Below, one piece after another: positions 8,328 through 16,109 of a stretch of DNA of 64,000 nucleotides. Under the pieces are notes generated by a model. That model was not told the origin of the DNA. It saw nothing but the letters and a program-made list of their open reading frames with translations, and did not search any database. A program made the position numbers and the translations under genes. Location of the stretch: NCBI GenBank assembly GCA_022483045.1, contig JAKVOA010000001.1, forward strand, positions 1,015,750 through 1,079,749, in the 5' to 3' direction. The DNA comes from Oscillospiraceae bacterium (GTDB lineage: Bacteria > Bacillota > Clostridia > Oscillospirales > Acutalibacteraceae). The stretch's first letter is position 1. Each line of letters starts with the position of its first letter.

Positions 8328-9167
8328 ACATTTCATCCCTTTCGTTTAACTTTATTTTATACTCAACTCTACCAATATCATAGTGCTGATACCAGTGCAG
8401 TTCGACTTCCCGAATTTCGCTGTATTCATCATAGACTTGATATCGCGCTTTTTCTTTCTGCCATCCTTCAGCATCGCAGTTATAATCATTCACAAGCCTG
8501 CTAATATCATCGATTTGTCTTCCTGTTTTGCTGCCCTTGCCCGCCATTGTATGATCCGGTGGATATTTGAAGTATGTACCATCAACGAACTCCATCTGTC
8601 CCCCTGTAAATGGGTTCTCAGCAGTTGGGTAAGACGCCGACTTTGCGCCGATAGACTTCACAATTTTTTCCGAAGAATTCGGAGAATATATTATTTCACT
8701 ATTCCCCTTGGTTGTCATCAGTTCAAGCCCGATATTGGCCTTGAGCATTTCCAGCCGGTTTACTTTCATCGTGAGGTTATAAAGCCGCATTTTCGTCCGT
8801 GTAGTACATCTCAAATCCATAACCGTATATGCTACAAATTTTCGATAGCTCGGCGTTATTGTCATTCTGGTTGTTGTACTGGTCCAGATAATCAACAAAG
8901 TCGGATACCTGGCATCGTTGCAAGTGGCTTTAATTGGGTTACCGATAAAAAATCCGTTCATCGTATCAACTATGTACTTTGGAAAGTTGACTACAATCCT
9001 GTTATCAGGCTTGTTTTCCGGCTTTGCTGCCGCATGGAGGATATCATGATCACTCACATAGGCGTCATGCATCTTTTTATATTTCCTGTCAACCTCCCGC
9101 GATGTTTATCCAAAAATTCCGATAGTATTGTGAGCGTCATTTCCGTTTCTTTCGGAAGACGAAACAT
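8305..9167 (-). pseudogene. chimeric remnant: portal N-terminus joined to minor-head piece and a C-terminal toxin-like domain
   Basis: Portal-like coding begins at an ATG at 9167 (MFRLPKETEMTLTILSEF), shifts frame near 9105 into MHDAYVSDHDILHAA ... KPDNRIVVNFPKYIVDTM (SPP1 gp6-like portal), and shifts again near 8908 into DQYNNQNDNNAELSKICSIYG, ending at YYTDENAAL. Each shift is explained by loss of one G from a short G-run. It then joins, in another frame, a minor-head-like piece (VNRLEMLKANIGLELMTTKG) and a C-terminal domain with YSPNSSEKIVKSIGAKSASY, GKGSKTGRQIDDISRLVNDY and VELHWYQHYDIGRVEYKIK. This last domain resembles small toxin-like nuclease domains on phage head proteins; the family is uncertain. 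From about 8790 to 8305 the frame is uninterrupted. Confidence 0.65.
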
Positions 9168-9225
9168 TATATCCCTGTAAAATATTTCAGCTTAGCTTTG
9201 GCTTTGCCCGCCGCTCCTGTTCAAT

Positions 9226-9507
9226 CTAATAACGCAACATTGCCATGGCATTGTCCTGGAAAGGCACTGGTTCATACAGGTATTCTCCTTTCTTTTCGGC
9301 GGCAAGTTTTTTTGCAGGTTGCCAATGTCCACGGCCGCCGAAAGAGTCAATAGCCGCTTTCTGCTGAGCAATGGTGTTTTTGGCTGTTGTAAGCTGTGCT
9401 GACTGCGCTGCGTATTTGCTTTCATCAACATAACCGCCGTCTTTCAGATCAACAAACTTTGCTGACTTGTCGTTGTTTGCAGCATGCGTAATTTCTGCCA
9501 GTGCCAT
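9226..9507 (-). CDS. phage scaffold-like protein fragment
   Basis: 93 residues, MALAEITHAANNDKSAKFVD followed by LKDGGYVDESKYAAQSAQL and a charged helical stretch. Phage scaffolding proteins of the GP20/DUF4355 kind have a FVDL.dG.YV...KY motif followed by coiled coil, which this mimics, but they are usually 150-200 residues, so this copy is probably truncated. No good ribosome site precedes the ATG at 9507. The bases 9508-9760 between this frame and the next small ORF show no gene I can support. Confidence 0.4.
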   Translation of the reverse strand: MALAEITHAANNDKSAKFVDLKDGGYVDESKYAAQSAQLTTAKNTIAQQKAAIDSFGGRGHWQPAKKLAAEKKGEYLYEPVPFQDNAMAMLRY

Positions 9508-9760
9508 ATTGTCTTTGCCTGCTGCATCAAAAATCTTCTTTAGATAATCGGCATGTTCATGGTTCCCCCTATGTGTTTTCCCGCCTAATTAAGCGACGTT
9601 TTGCTTATAAGGCCGCGGTCACGTCACCCGCGTGTGCGGGCACTGGTGCTTGTAAATCACCGCCAGTCCTGGGGAAATTGCGTAAAAGCGATCCTTTTAG
9701 CGCCATGCTCAGGGCAAAATGTGTATAAAAATACCGCTGTGCTGTTTCAGCAGGCGGTAT

Positions 9761-9991
9761 TTATTCGACCGAAATGCTATCAATCTCAGTTTCAAGTATT
9801 CCTATCAGTCCTGTGGTACGCAAATCGCGTATATCTACTTCTGCAATTTCAGGCTCATTATCTAATGCCTGTACATAATTGCAATATGTTCCCCGGAGAA
9901 TTTGTCCGTCAGTGCAAACGATTTTTAGCACGGTCTTCTCATGAAGGCCATGCTGTTTTTTTATATTGTGAAGAGCATTATATAAGTTCAT
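9761..9991 (-). CDS. small protein directly after the minor-head/toxin gene
   Basis: 76 residues, acidic, MNLYNALHNIKKQHGLHEKT, then VLKIVCTDGQILRGTYCNYV and DIRDLRTTGLIGILETEIDS. The central part has an Sm-like or small beta-barrel look. The ATG overlaps the stop of the toxin-bearing frame by 4 bases (9988-9991), a coupling arrangement typical of toxin-immunity pairs. Function is unproven. The frame is intact and has GGAGAA shortly before the start. Confidence 0.6.
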   Translation of the reverse strand: MNLYNALHNIKKQHGLHEKTVLKIVCTDGQILRGTYCNYVQALDNEPEIAEVDIRDLRTTGLIGILETEIDSISVE

Positions 9992-11516
9992 TTTATTCTC
10001 CTTAATGGTACAATGTGGGTTCCTGACTTACCGTAATGGATCTTAAAATCACCAGTCGGAACGGCCTCTCTAGTAATTTCGTCTACCACGAACCCTATAA
10101 TGCTGTCTGTTTGTATTGATTCTTGATGCTTCCATGCACCTTTCCGGTCCCGCAAAATTTCACCGGTACCCGCAAATTTATCAACTAGCTTTTGTGCTTC
10201 ATTCATGGAAATTATCAGGTAGCTTTTTCCTTCCTGATAATTGTTATGTCCAAGGATATGTTTGCCCTGCTTCCCTTCGTCAATTACTTTTGGCTGTGCA
10301 TCCGACTGAATGCGGTTACGGATTGGCTGGTCTTTATAGGCCTGCTGTAATCGTACCCAACTGTCATCATCATTATACTTCAGTTGCTGGAAATCTGCAA
10401 TACGGTTTGGTACATCTTTTCCCAGCACTTTGCGCATCGCTTTCATCTGCTCGGCATCTGATTTTCGGTTCCAGTATTTCTTTTGCGCTGTTCTGATGCT
10501 GTCGGCACCGTATTTTTCAGCAATGCTCCTGCGCCAGCCCTCATAGGTCATGCCCGCCGGTACCATGTAGTTCTTACCGGTTTCTGGGTCGCAGGCAGCG
10601 CGGCCGCCGCTCTCTGCCATACCGGGCACTACCGGCGTAATGGTGCATCGGTCATTGGAATGTATTGGTGGAAAATTTACACCGGTCTTCGCATCACTGA
10701 CTTTGAATACCTTACCATCCAATGCACCGCAAACGGCGCAGGTGCGGCAGTCCAGCGTAGCAAGGTACTTGTATTCTTTCAGCCCCATTGCTTTGTAGGA
10801 CTCCAGCGCGGCATTGTTGTGCATCCGGTTAATTTCTGTTCGGATAAGGCGGGCAGCAGCGTAAGAGCCAACATCCATCAAGTCGGCAAACTCCCGCGTC
10901 ATTTGTACAACAGACACACCGGATGCTGCTTAACTGTCAATGATTCTGCCGGCCTCCTGTGCCAGCTTGTCGCGATTCTGCCACACCCGTTCGGAGTAGT
11001 TCTTGCCATCCCACTTGTTTTCTATTGCTTCCCCAACCACATTTTGTGAGAGCGGCGCAACTGGCGTCCCCGGCAATTCCGGCAGTGTGTCATAAGCGGT
11101 CTTGTAATACGATTTATCGTTGGTATCCACGAGCTGCCCTGTGCCTGCCTTTTCCTCCTGTGCGGCAAGTTTATCAAGTTCAGCTTCAACCGCCCGGCGT
11201 GCCGCTTGCAAGCGGCTGATTCGGTACCCGTAAGCAGGAGCATTCAACTTTGCCAAGGCTTCGGGGTTGCCTGTTCCTTTATACTGCTTTCCTGTACAGA
11301 CAGCAGTTCACAGGCACTCTGCTCGTCAATTCCAGCGTAATCAACATAAGCGTCAAAAATCTTATTTACGCGCTTTTGCAGGTCTTTGCTTGCCTGCTCA
11401 TACAGCAAGCGCAGGCTCTGCTGTGCTTTTTCGGCATTGCTGTGTGACTCCGCTTCCCACTGCTCCAGCTCTTCACGCAGTTCTTTTATCTTTTTCTCTG
11501 CAGCCTCCCCACGCAT
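9988..11516 (-). pseudogene. phage minor head protein (SPP1 gp7 / Mu gpF type) with C-terminal type-50 toxin-like domain
   Basis: Three frames together rebuild one minor head protein. Residues from 11516: KKIKELREELEQWEAESH ... KRVNKIFDAYVDYAGIDEQ; a shift near 11260 leads to APAYGYRISRLQAARRAVE ... VWQNRDKLAQEAGRIIDS; then an in-frame TAA at 10930-10932, after which the same frame continues VSVVQMTREFADLMDVGSYA, AARLIRTEINRMHNNAALES and the head-morphogenesis Cys/His block CRTCAVCGALDGKVF. The C-terminal ~95 residues (GKQGKHILGHNNYQEGKSY, AQKLVDKFAGTGEI, FKIHYGKSGTHIVP) match the polymorphic toxin type 50 / Bacterial toxin 50 pattern. The C-terminal 309 codons (10917-9988) are uninterrupted. 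Confidence 0.75.
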
Positions 11517-11627
11517 AAGCCATGCTTTCTTTTCCTAATTTTCTCTGGCTGCCATTCTCATTCCCATTTCTTATGATTTTTTTGATAATAAGTACATATA
11601 CTAAAACAAAAATGGAAGGTGGTCACT

Positions 11628-12101
11628 ATGAAAACAATTCAGTGGAAGCCGCTTCTCATCAGTCTGCTAATTCCATTGGCAACTGGCGGCTTGTCTGGGC
11701 TTCTCACGAAAGACCATGTTGCAGCTTTTCAAAGCATGAATCAGCCGCCACTTTCCCCACCCGCTTTTTTGTTTCCCATTGTCTGGACGATTCTATTTTC
11801 TTTGATGGGTATTTCCGCTTACCTCGTTTACACATCTGATTCTAATACTGGCAATCGAAAAGCCCTGACTCTTTACGGCATGCAACTGGCTGCAAACTTT
11901 ATCTGGCCGCTGATTTTCTTCAATGTGCAGAATTATTTATTAGCGTTTATCTGGATTCTTCTTCTTTGGGTTTTAATTTTGGCAATGCTTATTTCTTTCT
12001 ACAAAATCAATCACACCGCGGCATTTTTGCAGATTCCATACTTACTGTGGGTAACTTTCGCCGCATATTTGAACTGCGGCGTATGGATTTTAAACAGATA
12101 A
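11628..12101 (+). CDS. tspO: TspO/MBR family membrane protein
   Basis: 157 residues with five hydrophobic segments and the family hallmarks: NQPPLSPPAFLFPIVWTIL after the first helix, then QLAANFIWPLIFFNVQNYLL and LWVTFAAYLNCGVWILN. TspO proteins bind porphyrins and other hydrophobic ligands in the membrane; the role in anaerobes is unclear. The ATG at 11628 is chosen because GGAAGG (11614-11619) is 8 nt upstream; the longer GTG start overlaps that site. It is intact and on the plus strand between two blocks of decayed minus-strand mobile DNA, so it is either a surviving ancestral gene or cargo. A possible -10 (TATACT) lies at 11597-11602. Confidence 0.92.
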   Translation: MKTIQWKPLLISLLIPLATGGLSGLLTKDHVAAFQSMNQPPLSPPAFLFPIVWTILFSLMGISAYLVYTSDSNTGNRKALTLYGMQLAANFIWPLIFFNVQNYLLAFIWILLLWVLILAMLISFYKINHTAAFLQIPYLLWVTFAAYLNCGVWILNR

Positions 12102-12155
12102 TGATCCTCTGGTGTTTCCAAATTTCTTCATCTTCTCAATTCCTTCTGGACTCAG

Positions 12156-12290
12156 TCATGTACTTTCGTACTGGCGTAGCTCTGCCGCTTGAATGGCGGA
12201 TGTATATATGACATGGCTTGGGCAGGTATCTGCTCCGCATTCTTCGCACATTAGGCAATCTCCTCTTTCTAAAAGTTCATTTCTAGACAT
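12156..12290 (-). CDS. small cysteine-rich protein of a mobile element
   Basis: About 44 residues beginning MSRNELLERGDC, then CLMCEECGADTCPSHVIYTS and AIQAAELRQYEST. The spacing C-x2-C-x2-C-x4-C-x2-H suggests a zinc site. Small proteins of this kind occur in Clostridial prophage or conjugative-element replication regions. A longer frame to 12422 exists, but its first part overlaps a different coding fragment. Ribosome site is weak; the call rests on the Cys/His pattern and context. Confidence 0.4.
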   Translation of the reverse strand: MSRNELLERGDCLMCEECGADTCPSHVIYTSAIQAAELRQYEST

Positions 12291-12303
12291 CAAGCATCCG
12301 TTT

Positions 12304-12447
12304 TCATATGTAAGCTTCAAATTCAAATCGTTTTGAGTCAGACAACGGACATCAGTTCGGCAAGTGCAGGTAGTTAAATTTATAACGCTCATAGATTGGC
12401 CGCACTTGTGGATGATTGACATTCACCTGATACCCCCACGGATTATG
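12304..12447 (-). pseudogene. C-terminal fragment of a mobile-element protein, with a nonsense codon
   Basis: The minus-strand frame reads HNPWGYQVNVNHPQVRPIYE, then YKFNYLHLPN, a TGA, and in the same frame CPLSDSKRFEFEAYI and a stop at 12304. Such NPWGY.VNVNHP...Y.RYK ... SD..RFEFE ends occur on element-borne proteins of Clostridia. The 5' end is lost at the junction with the ATPase fragment around 12443. Confidence 0.4.
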
Positions 12448-12655
12448 CTGCAGGCTCTTGTCCGTCTCCGTCTGTAAACGGCATCGGCTCTCCACGGGTG
12501 AGCATAGCCGCAAGTTTCAGAATAAAGGTGCTCTTACCGTCTCCTGCATCGCCCTGCAAAACAGTAACCTTGCCATAAGGAATATACGGATACCAAAGCC
12601 AGTCAATGCTTTGTACTGTGATTTCACTTGCTTTCGTGATTTCTAATTTTTCCAT
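12443..12655 (-). pseudogene. N-terminal fragment of a RepA-like AAA ATPase
   Basis: 70 residues: EITVQSIDWLWYPYIPYGKV, then the Walker A VLQGDAGDGKSTFILKLAAM. Full-length relatives (RepA/DnaB-like ATPases of prophages and integrative elements) are several hundred residues, so all but the first sixth is missing; the frame closes shortly after LTRGEPMPF. Its start overlaps the end of the 60-residue gene upstream, as in intact elements. Confidence 0.7.
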
Positions 12656-12825
12656 TTGTGTTGCGTTCCTGTCTTTTGAAATTTAGGACATTCAATCACC
12701 AACACACGAAAGCTTTGCTTACAGGTATATCTGCATTTGCAGCATAGTTCGTTGTAGGTGATACGGTTTCGGTGGTTTAGAAAGAGTGCCCATTTCTCCT
12801 TCCGCTTCTTGTTCATTCGGGGCAT
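12643..12825 (-). CDS. small conserved protein of a mobile-element replication module
   Basis: 60 residues, strongly basic, MPRMNKKRKEKWALFLNHRN, then RITYNELCCKCRYTCKQSF and RVLVIECPKF. Proteins of this pattern are common just upstream of RepA-like ATPases in Clostridial integrative elements, the arrangement seen here. The cysteines (C-x2-C-x3-C and a later C) may bind a metal. AAGGAGG lies 8-9 nt before the ATG at 12825, supporting this frame over the overlapping 123-residue frame. Function unknown. Confidence 0.65.
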   Translation of the reverse strand: MPRMNKKRKEKWALFLNHRNRITYNELCCKCRYTCKQSFRVLVIECPKFQKTGTQHKWKN

Positions 12826-13090
12826 TGTTTGTCCTCCTTGTTTTGAAATAATTACAGCCGCCGAGAGTAACCATTACACCCTCATTTCTGCAAGTTCTCG
12901 GGGCGATAATCGTGATTTTTTCGCTCTTTAAGCCCTTTCCAAAAATGGGGTAATGTTGTTTATACTCAAAGGCGGCTTTGTACTGTTTTGTGTGTTTTTG
13001 GCGCAAAAAAGCACCTGTTTCATACAAAATGAAATCAAGTGCTTCATCGTTCATACTTGTGTGGTTGAATTTCTTGCTGAAATATGACAT
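12826..13090 (-). CDS. possible hypothetical protein, mobile-element remnant
   Basis: A minus-strand frame from the ATG at 13090 begins MSYFSKKFNHTSMNDEALDF and includes AFEYKQHYPIFGKGLKSEKI and NEGVMVTLGGCNYF. Formally it runs to 12719, overlapping the better-supported 60-residue gene, so only the first ~85 codons are likely meaningful. I do not recognise it. The composition is protein-like in its first half. Confidence 0.35.
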
Positions 13091-13108
13091 ATTTAATTGT
13101 TTATATAG

Positions 13109-13705
13109 TATATTGCGATACTTCTGTGCTTTGCTATTCTCGGCACAATCGTACTTCCCATATCGGCAAACGCCGCAAGTACACAGAAAAGTTTTACCAT
13201 AACCGAGGACTTAACCATAGACGGGAAAGCAGTTACCGTAAGCGCTGAAATTTCTTACGGTTATGTGGCTCATAATACTGTAACCGTTACAGATGGAACA
13301 GGCTCTGCCACTTATGCCGAGGGCGATACCGTGACCATTACCGCAAATGCAGCTCAATCCGACTATCATTTCACAGGCTGGACAGTTGTCAGCGGTGGTG
13401 TAACCCTTGCAAATGCTACGGACAGCACAACCACATTTACTATGCCAGATAAAGTGGTTGAAGTGAAAGGAAATTATGCAATCAACATCTACACCATAAC
13501 CGCCGCAACAGGCAGCAGCGGTGCGGTGTCTCCTCAAGGAAACATCACAGTAAATCACGGCGACAGCAAAAAGTTTAATTTTACAGCTAACGAGGGGTAT
13601 CACATTAAAGATGTAACCGTTGACGGATCAAGCATCGGCACGGCAACAAGCTACACATTTGATAATGTAACAGCCAACCATACGATTAGCGTAACCTTAT
13701 TGGCT
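13109..13705 (+). pseudogene. truncated surface protein with beta-repeat domains
   Basis: Open from 13109, just after an in-frame TAG: a signal-peptide-like stretch IAILLCFAILGTIVLPISAN, then FTITEDLTIDGKAVTVSAEI, followed by two extracellular beta-repeat modules of the InlB-B/Flg_new kind (GDTVTITANAAQSDYHFTGW; NFTANEGYHIKDVTVDGSSI ending NHTISVTL). The start codon is lost, and the 3' end is cut at about 13705, where sequence of an IS3-family orfB begins on the opposite strand. No anchor is left. It is a secreted or cell-surface protein fragment trapped between mobile elements. Confidence 0.6.
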
Positions 13706-14088
13706 TTGTCTGCCACAAAGTTGCGGTTCAGCAGGTTTGGAAAAATTTTGTGGGCATGTCCTTTTTTTGTACCCAGGACGTTTACGGCGGCAAACGCACT
13801 GCAAATGAAGCTCTTTGTTCATATATTTGTAAACCGTGGTTTTGCTTAAAATATCTGCTCCCTTGCAAGGAAAATACGCATGTTTCTGTAACCAAGAAAT
13901 CCAACAAATTCGTGATAGATATCCTTGATTTTACGGTAAATTCTACTTTTCCCTGCACGGTAAGCAGTCTTGGTTTGCTTCAAATAATTGTAGTATGCAT
14001 TCGGGAATATTCCCATCCGTTTTAACAGCCAGCGCGTTCCGAAATATCTGTGAAGTTTTTTGATGAATCGATATGCCGCTAATCGATT
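13700..14088 (-). pseudogene. IS3-family (IS150-like) orfB fragment
   Basis: In the second frame after orfA: AAYRFIKKLHRYFGTRWLLK, RMGIFPNAYYNYLKQ, IKDIYHEFVGFLGYRNMRI, then a shift near 13850 to SKTTVYKYMNKELHLQCVCR and GHAHKIFPNLLNRNF. This is the N-terminal part of an IS150-type orfB; the DDE catalytic half is absent because the sequence breaks off at about 13700 against the surface-protein fragment. Confidence 0.7.
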
Positions 14089-14345
14089 TCCTTCTCAAAG
14101 AATGCCGCTGCTTTTTTTAGAAAGTCGTTTTCCTTTTCAGTCTCTGCAAGTTCTTTCCGGAGCTGCCGAACTTCCTGCATTAATTCATTTTTAGACTTTG
14201 CGGCATCATTTGTTTGGCATTCTTCACGGTAAGCGCAAATCCAGTTTGAAACGGCAGCATGACAGATTCCATATTTGGCAGCAAGGCTGGCAATTGTACG
14301 ACCGTCCTGAATATGTAGCTTTACAACTTCTTTCTTGCTTTCCAA
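14079..14345 (-). CDS. IS3-family transposase orfA (remnant element)
   Basis: 88 residues: MESKKEVVKLHIQDGRTIAS, helix-turn-helix KYGICHAAVSNWICAYREE, and a leucine-zipper tail (MQEVRQLRKELAETEKENDF, LKKAAAFF) typical of IS3-family OrfA proteins. In a working element orfA and orfB make a frameshift fusion transposase. Here orfB is truncated, so the element is dead. The orfA start at 14345 coincides with the first codon of the serine recombinase on the other strand. Confidence 0.8.
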   Translation of the reverse strand: MESKKEVVKLHIQDGRTIASLAAKYGICHAAVSNWICAYREECQTNDAAKSKNELMQEVRQLRKELAETEKENDFLKKAAAFFEKEID

Positions 14346-15843
14346 TGAACGATGCAGAAAAAGCTATGGCGTAATCTACGCCCGGTACAGCAGCCACAAT
14401 CAACGCGAAGAGTCCATTGAAGACCAGATACGCGAATGAAAAGTATACGCTGGTCGCATAGGCATCACTGTGCTGCATGAATATTCCGATAAAGCCATTA
14501 GCGGCACCACCGACCATCGGCCGCAGTTCCAGCAGATGATAAAAGACAGCGGTAAAAAGTTGTGGCAGTACGTTCTTGTGTACAAAGTTGACCGCTCTGC
14601 TCGGGACTGGTACGACAGCGCAAATTATCGCGCAAAGCTAAAGCGCAACGGCGTTAAAGTGTTGTCGGCCAAGAGGAAATTCCCGATGGGCCGGAGGGCA
14701 TCATACTGGAATCAGTGCTGGAGGGAATACGCCGAATACTGCATCGCAAACCTCGCGCAAAATATCCACCGTGGCATGGTGGGCAATGCACTGAATTGCA
14801 AATTCAATGGTGCTCGGCGTCTACTGGGCTATCGTTCTACTTCAGATGGCACCATAATTGTGGATGCTTCCGAAACTGTAATAGTGCGCTACATCTTTTC
14901 ACATTTTGTAGCCGGTGACTCGCAAAGTGAAATCATCCGGCAGCTGAATGCCAAAGGGCTGGAAAACCGTTCTGCAAAACTTTCACGCACTCAATTTTGC
15001 ACAATGAAAAATATACTGGCATCTATAAATTTAATAGCACACGGGTTAATGGCGGGATTTCTGCCATTATTTCTGCAAAAGGATTTGCCGCTGTGCAGAA
15101 AAGATTTGACGTAGAAAAGCACCGGTGCCACAAACCAAACAAGCACATTGACTATATGCTGACTACCAAACTGTTTTGCGGTGCGTGCGGCTCAAGCATG
15201 GTTGGCCGCTGTGGTACAAGCCGCAACAGTACCGTCTACTCTTATTATTATGGCTGCTTATCACACATTGGCCGCAAAGGCTGCCACCAGCGGGCAGTAC
15301 GGCAGGATTGGATTGAAAATTTAGTGTTGTCCGTAACATACAAGTATAGATTACAAGACAGCATCATTGACCGCATAGCTGTCGGTGTTGTTGATTATGA
15401 GCGACGTACTCGATACTCAATCCAGCGATATGCTGCATCCGCTGGAGTCAAAACTGCAGGCCACAGAAAAATCCATCAAAAACCTGATTGCAGCTATGGA
15501 GGCAAGCATCGTAACCGCCTCCACCAAAGAGCGGATGGAACAGCTAGAGGCGGATAAAGAGCAGCTGCACACCGCCATCACTGCTGAAAAAGTTAAGAAC
15601 CCGGTTTTCACATATGACCAGCTTGTGTTTTTCCTTCAGCAGTTTCACGCCGGAAACATTAAAGATACAGACTATCAAATCAAAAAGAATTAGTTGACAC
15701 CTTTGTAAATTCTGTTTTTTATTTTCCTGATAAAGTTGTAATTGCCTATAATTATTCCGGTGTGGGAAACAAAATCACCCTCACCGACCTGAAGAAATAT
15801 CTTCTGGCCCCAGAGGGTGATTCCGAACTCTTATCCGGTTCGG
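14345..15843 (+). pseudogene. large serine recombinase, broken by frameshifts and a nonsense codon
   Basis: Starts ATG AAC GAT at 14345; one A missing from an A-run near 14362 breaks the frame before YGVIYARYSSHNQREESIED (catalytic Ser region). A TGA replaces a codon after QIRE, then GITVLHEYSDKAISGTTDHR and VLVYKVDRSARDWYDSANYR follow. A pair of compensating shifts lies at ~14670-14730 (EEIPDGPEGIILESVLEG in the alternative frame). Recombinase domain: AQNIHRGMVGNALNCKFNG. Another shift precedes the zinc ribbon LFCGACGSSMVGRCGTSRN, another the coiled coil, and a last one the C-terminus (VDTFVNSVFYFPDKVVIAYN), which runs to about 15840, 13 bp from tRNA-Ala. It presumably drove integration of an element here. 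Confidence 0.85.
15773..15822. repeat. 10-bp inverted repeat near the recombinase 3' end
   Basis: AATCACCCTC (15773-15782) and GAGGGTGATT (15813-15822) are perfect inverted copies around a 30-bp loop. A second dyad, CTTATCCG-GTT-CGGATAAG (15830-15848), follows. They lie between the recombinase coding end and tRNA-Ala. No T-run follows on either strand, so a plain terminator is not obvious; an attachment or recombinase-binding region is possible. Confidence 0.5.
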
Positions 15844-15855
15844 ATAAGTTTGCTT

Positions 15856-15931
15856 TGGTGGAGCATAGCGGGCTCGAACCGCTGACCTCCACACTGCCAG
15901 TGTGGCGCTCTCCCAGCTGAGCTAATGCCCC
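15856..15931 (-). tRNA. tRNA-Ala(GGC)
   Basis: 76 nt with encoded CCA. The acceptor stem GGGGCAT/ATGCTCC, the D-arm and T-arm (GGTTCGAGCC) are normal, and the anticodon stem CCACA/TGTGG carries loop CTGGCAG, giving anticodon GGC. It borders the mobile-DNA region and is a likely former integration site. Confidence 0.95.
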
Positions 15932-16013
15932 AAATTGCTTTTGTTTTAAGCAGCTTGTATATAATATCACAAAAACTTTTAAAATGCAACCCCTTTTTCA
16001 AAGTTTTTTGCAG

Positions 16014-16042
16014 TTGCAATCGATACGCTTTCCTGTTAAAAT
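16014..16042 (+). promoter_or_regulatory. sigma-A promoter for the CNNM/CBS gene
   Basis: TTGCAA (16014-16019), 17-bp spacer, TAAAAT (16037-16042), 68 bp before the start codon. Confidence 0.6.
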
Positions 16043-16109
16043 TATGTCAGATGGATTACAAGTTAAAAATGCGGTTGATTTCTATAAATAGGGAGACTGA
16101 CTACTGACT

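Larger units (their letters stand above)
7229..11516 (-). mobile_element. degenerate prophage head/packaging module
   Basis: A run of minus-strand phage structural genes in SPP1-like style: minor head protein with C-terminal toxin domain, small ORF, scaffold-like protein, portal fragment fused to a second minor-head/toxin piece, another small ORF, Prp-type protease, and a structural fragment starting with an L27-type cleavage motif. No terminase, tail, lysis or integrase gene is intact nearby. At least four of the reading frames are interrupted. The order (minor head before a portal fragment) is not that of a working phage, so deletions or recombination between related phages are likely. Confidence 0.75.

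Noticed and set aside
8383..9180. 265-residue plus-strand open frame
   Set aside because: Antisense to the phage portal/toxin remnant, which has recognisable protein motifs on the minus strand.
13706..13849. C-terminal extension of the surface repeat protein
   Set aside because: The plus-strand frame continues, but the sequence codes for IS3 orfB residues on minus, so the extension is read-through.
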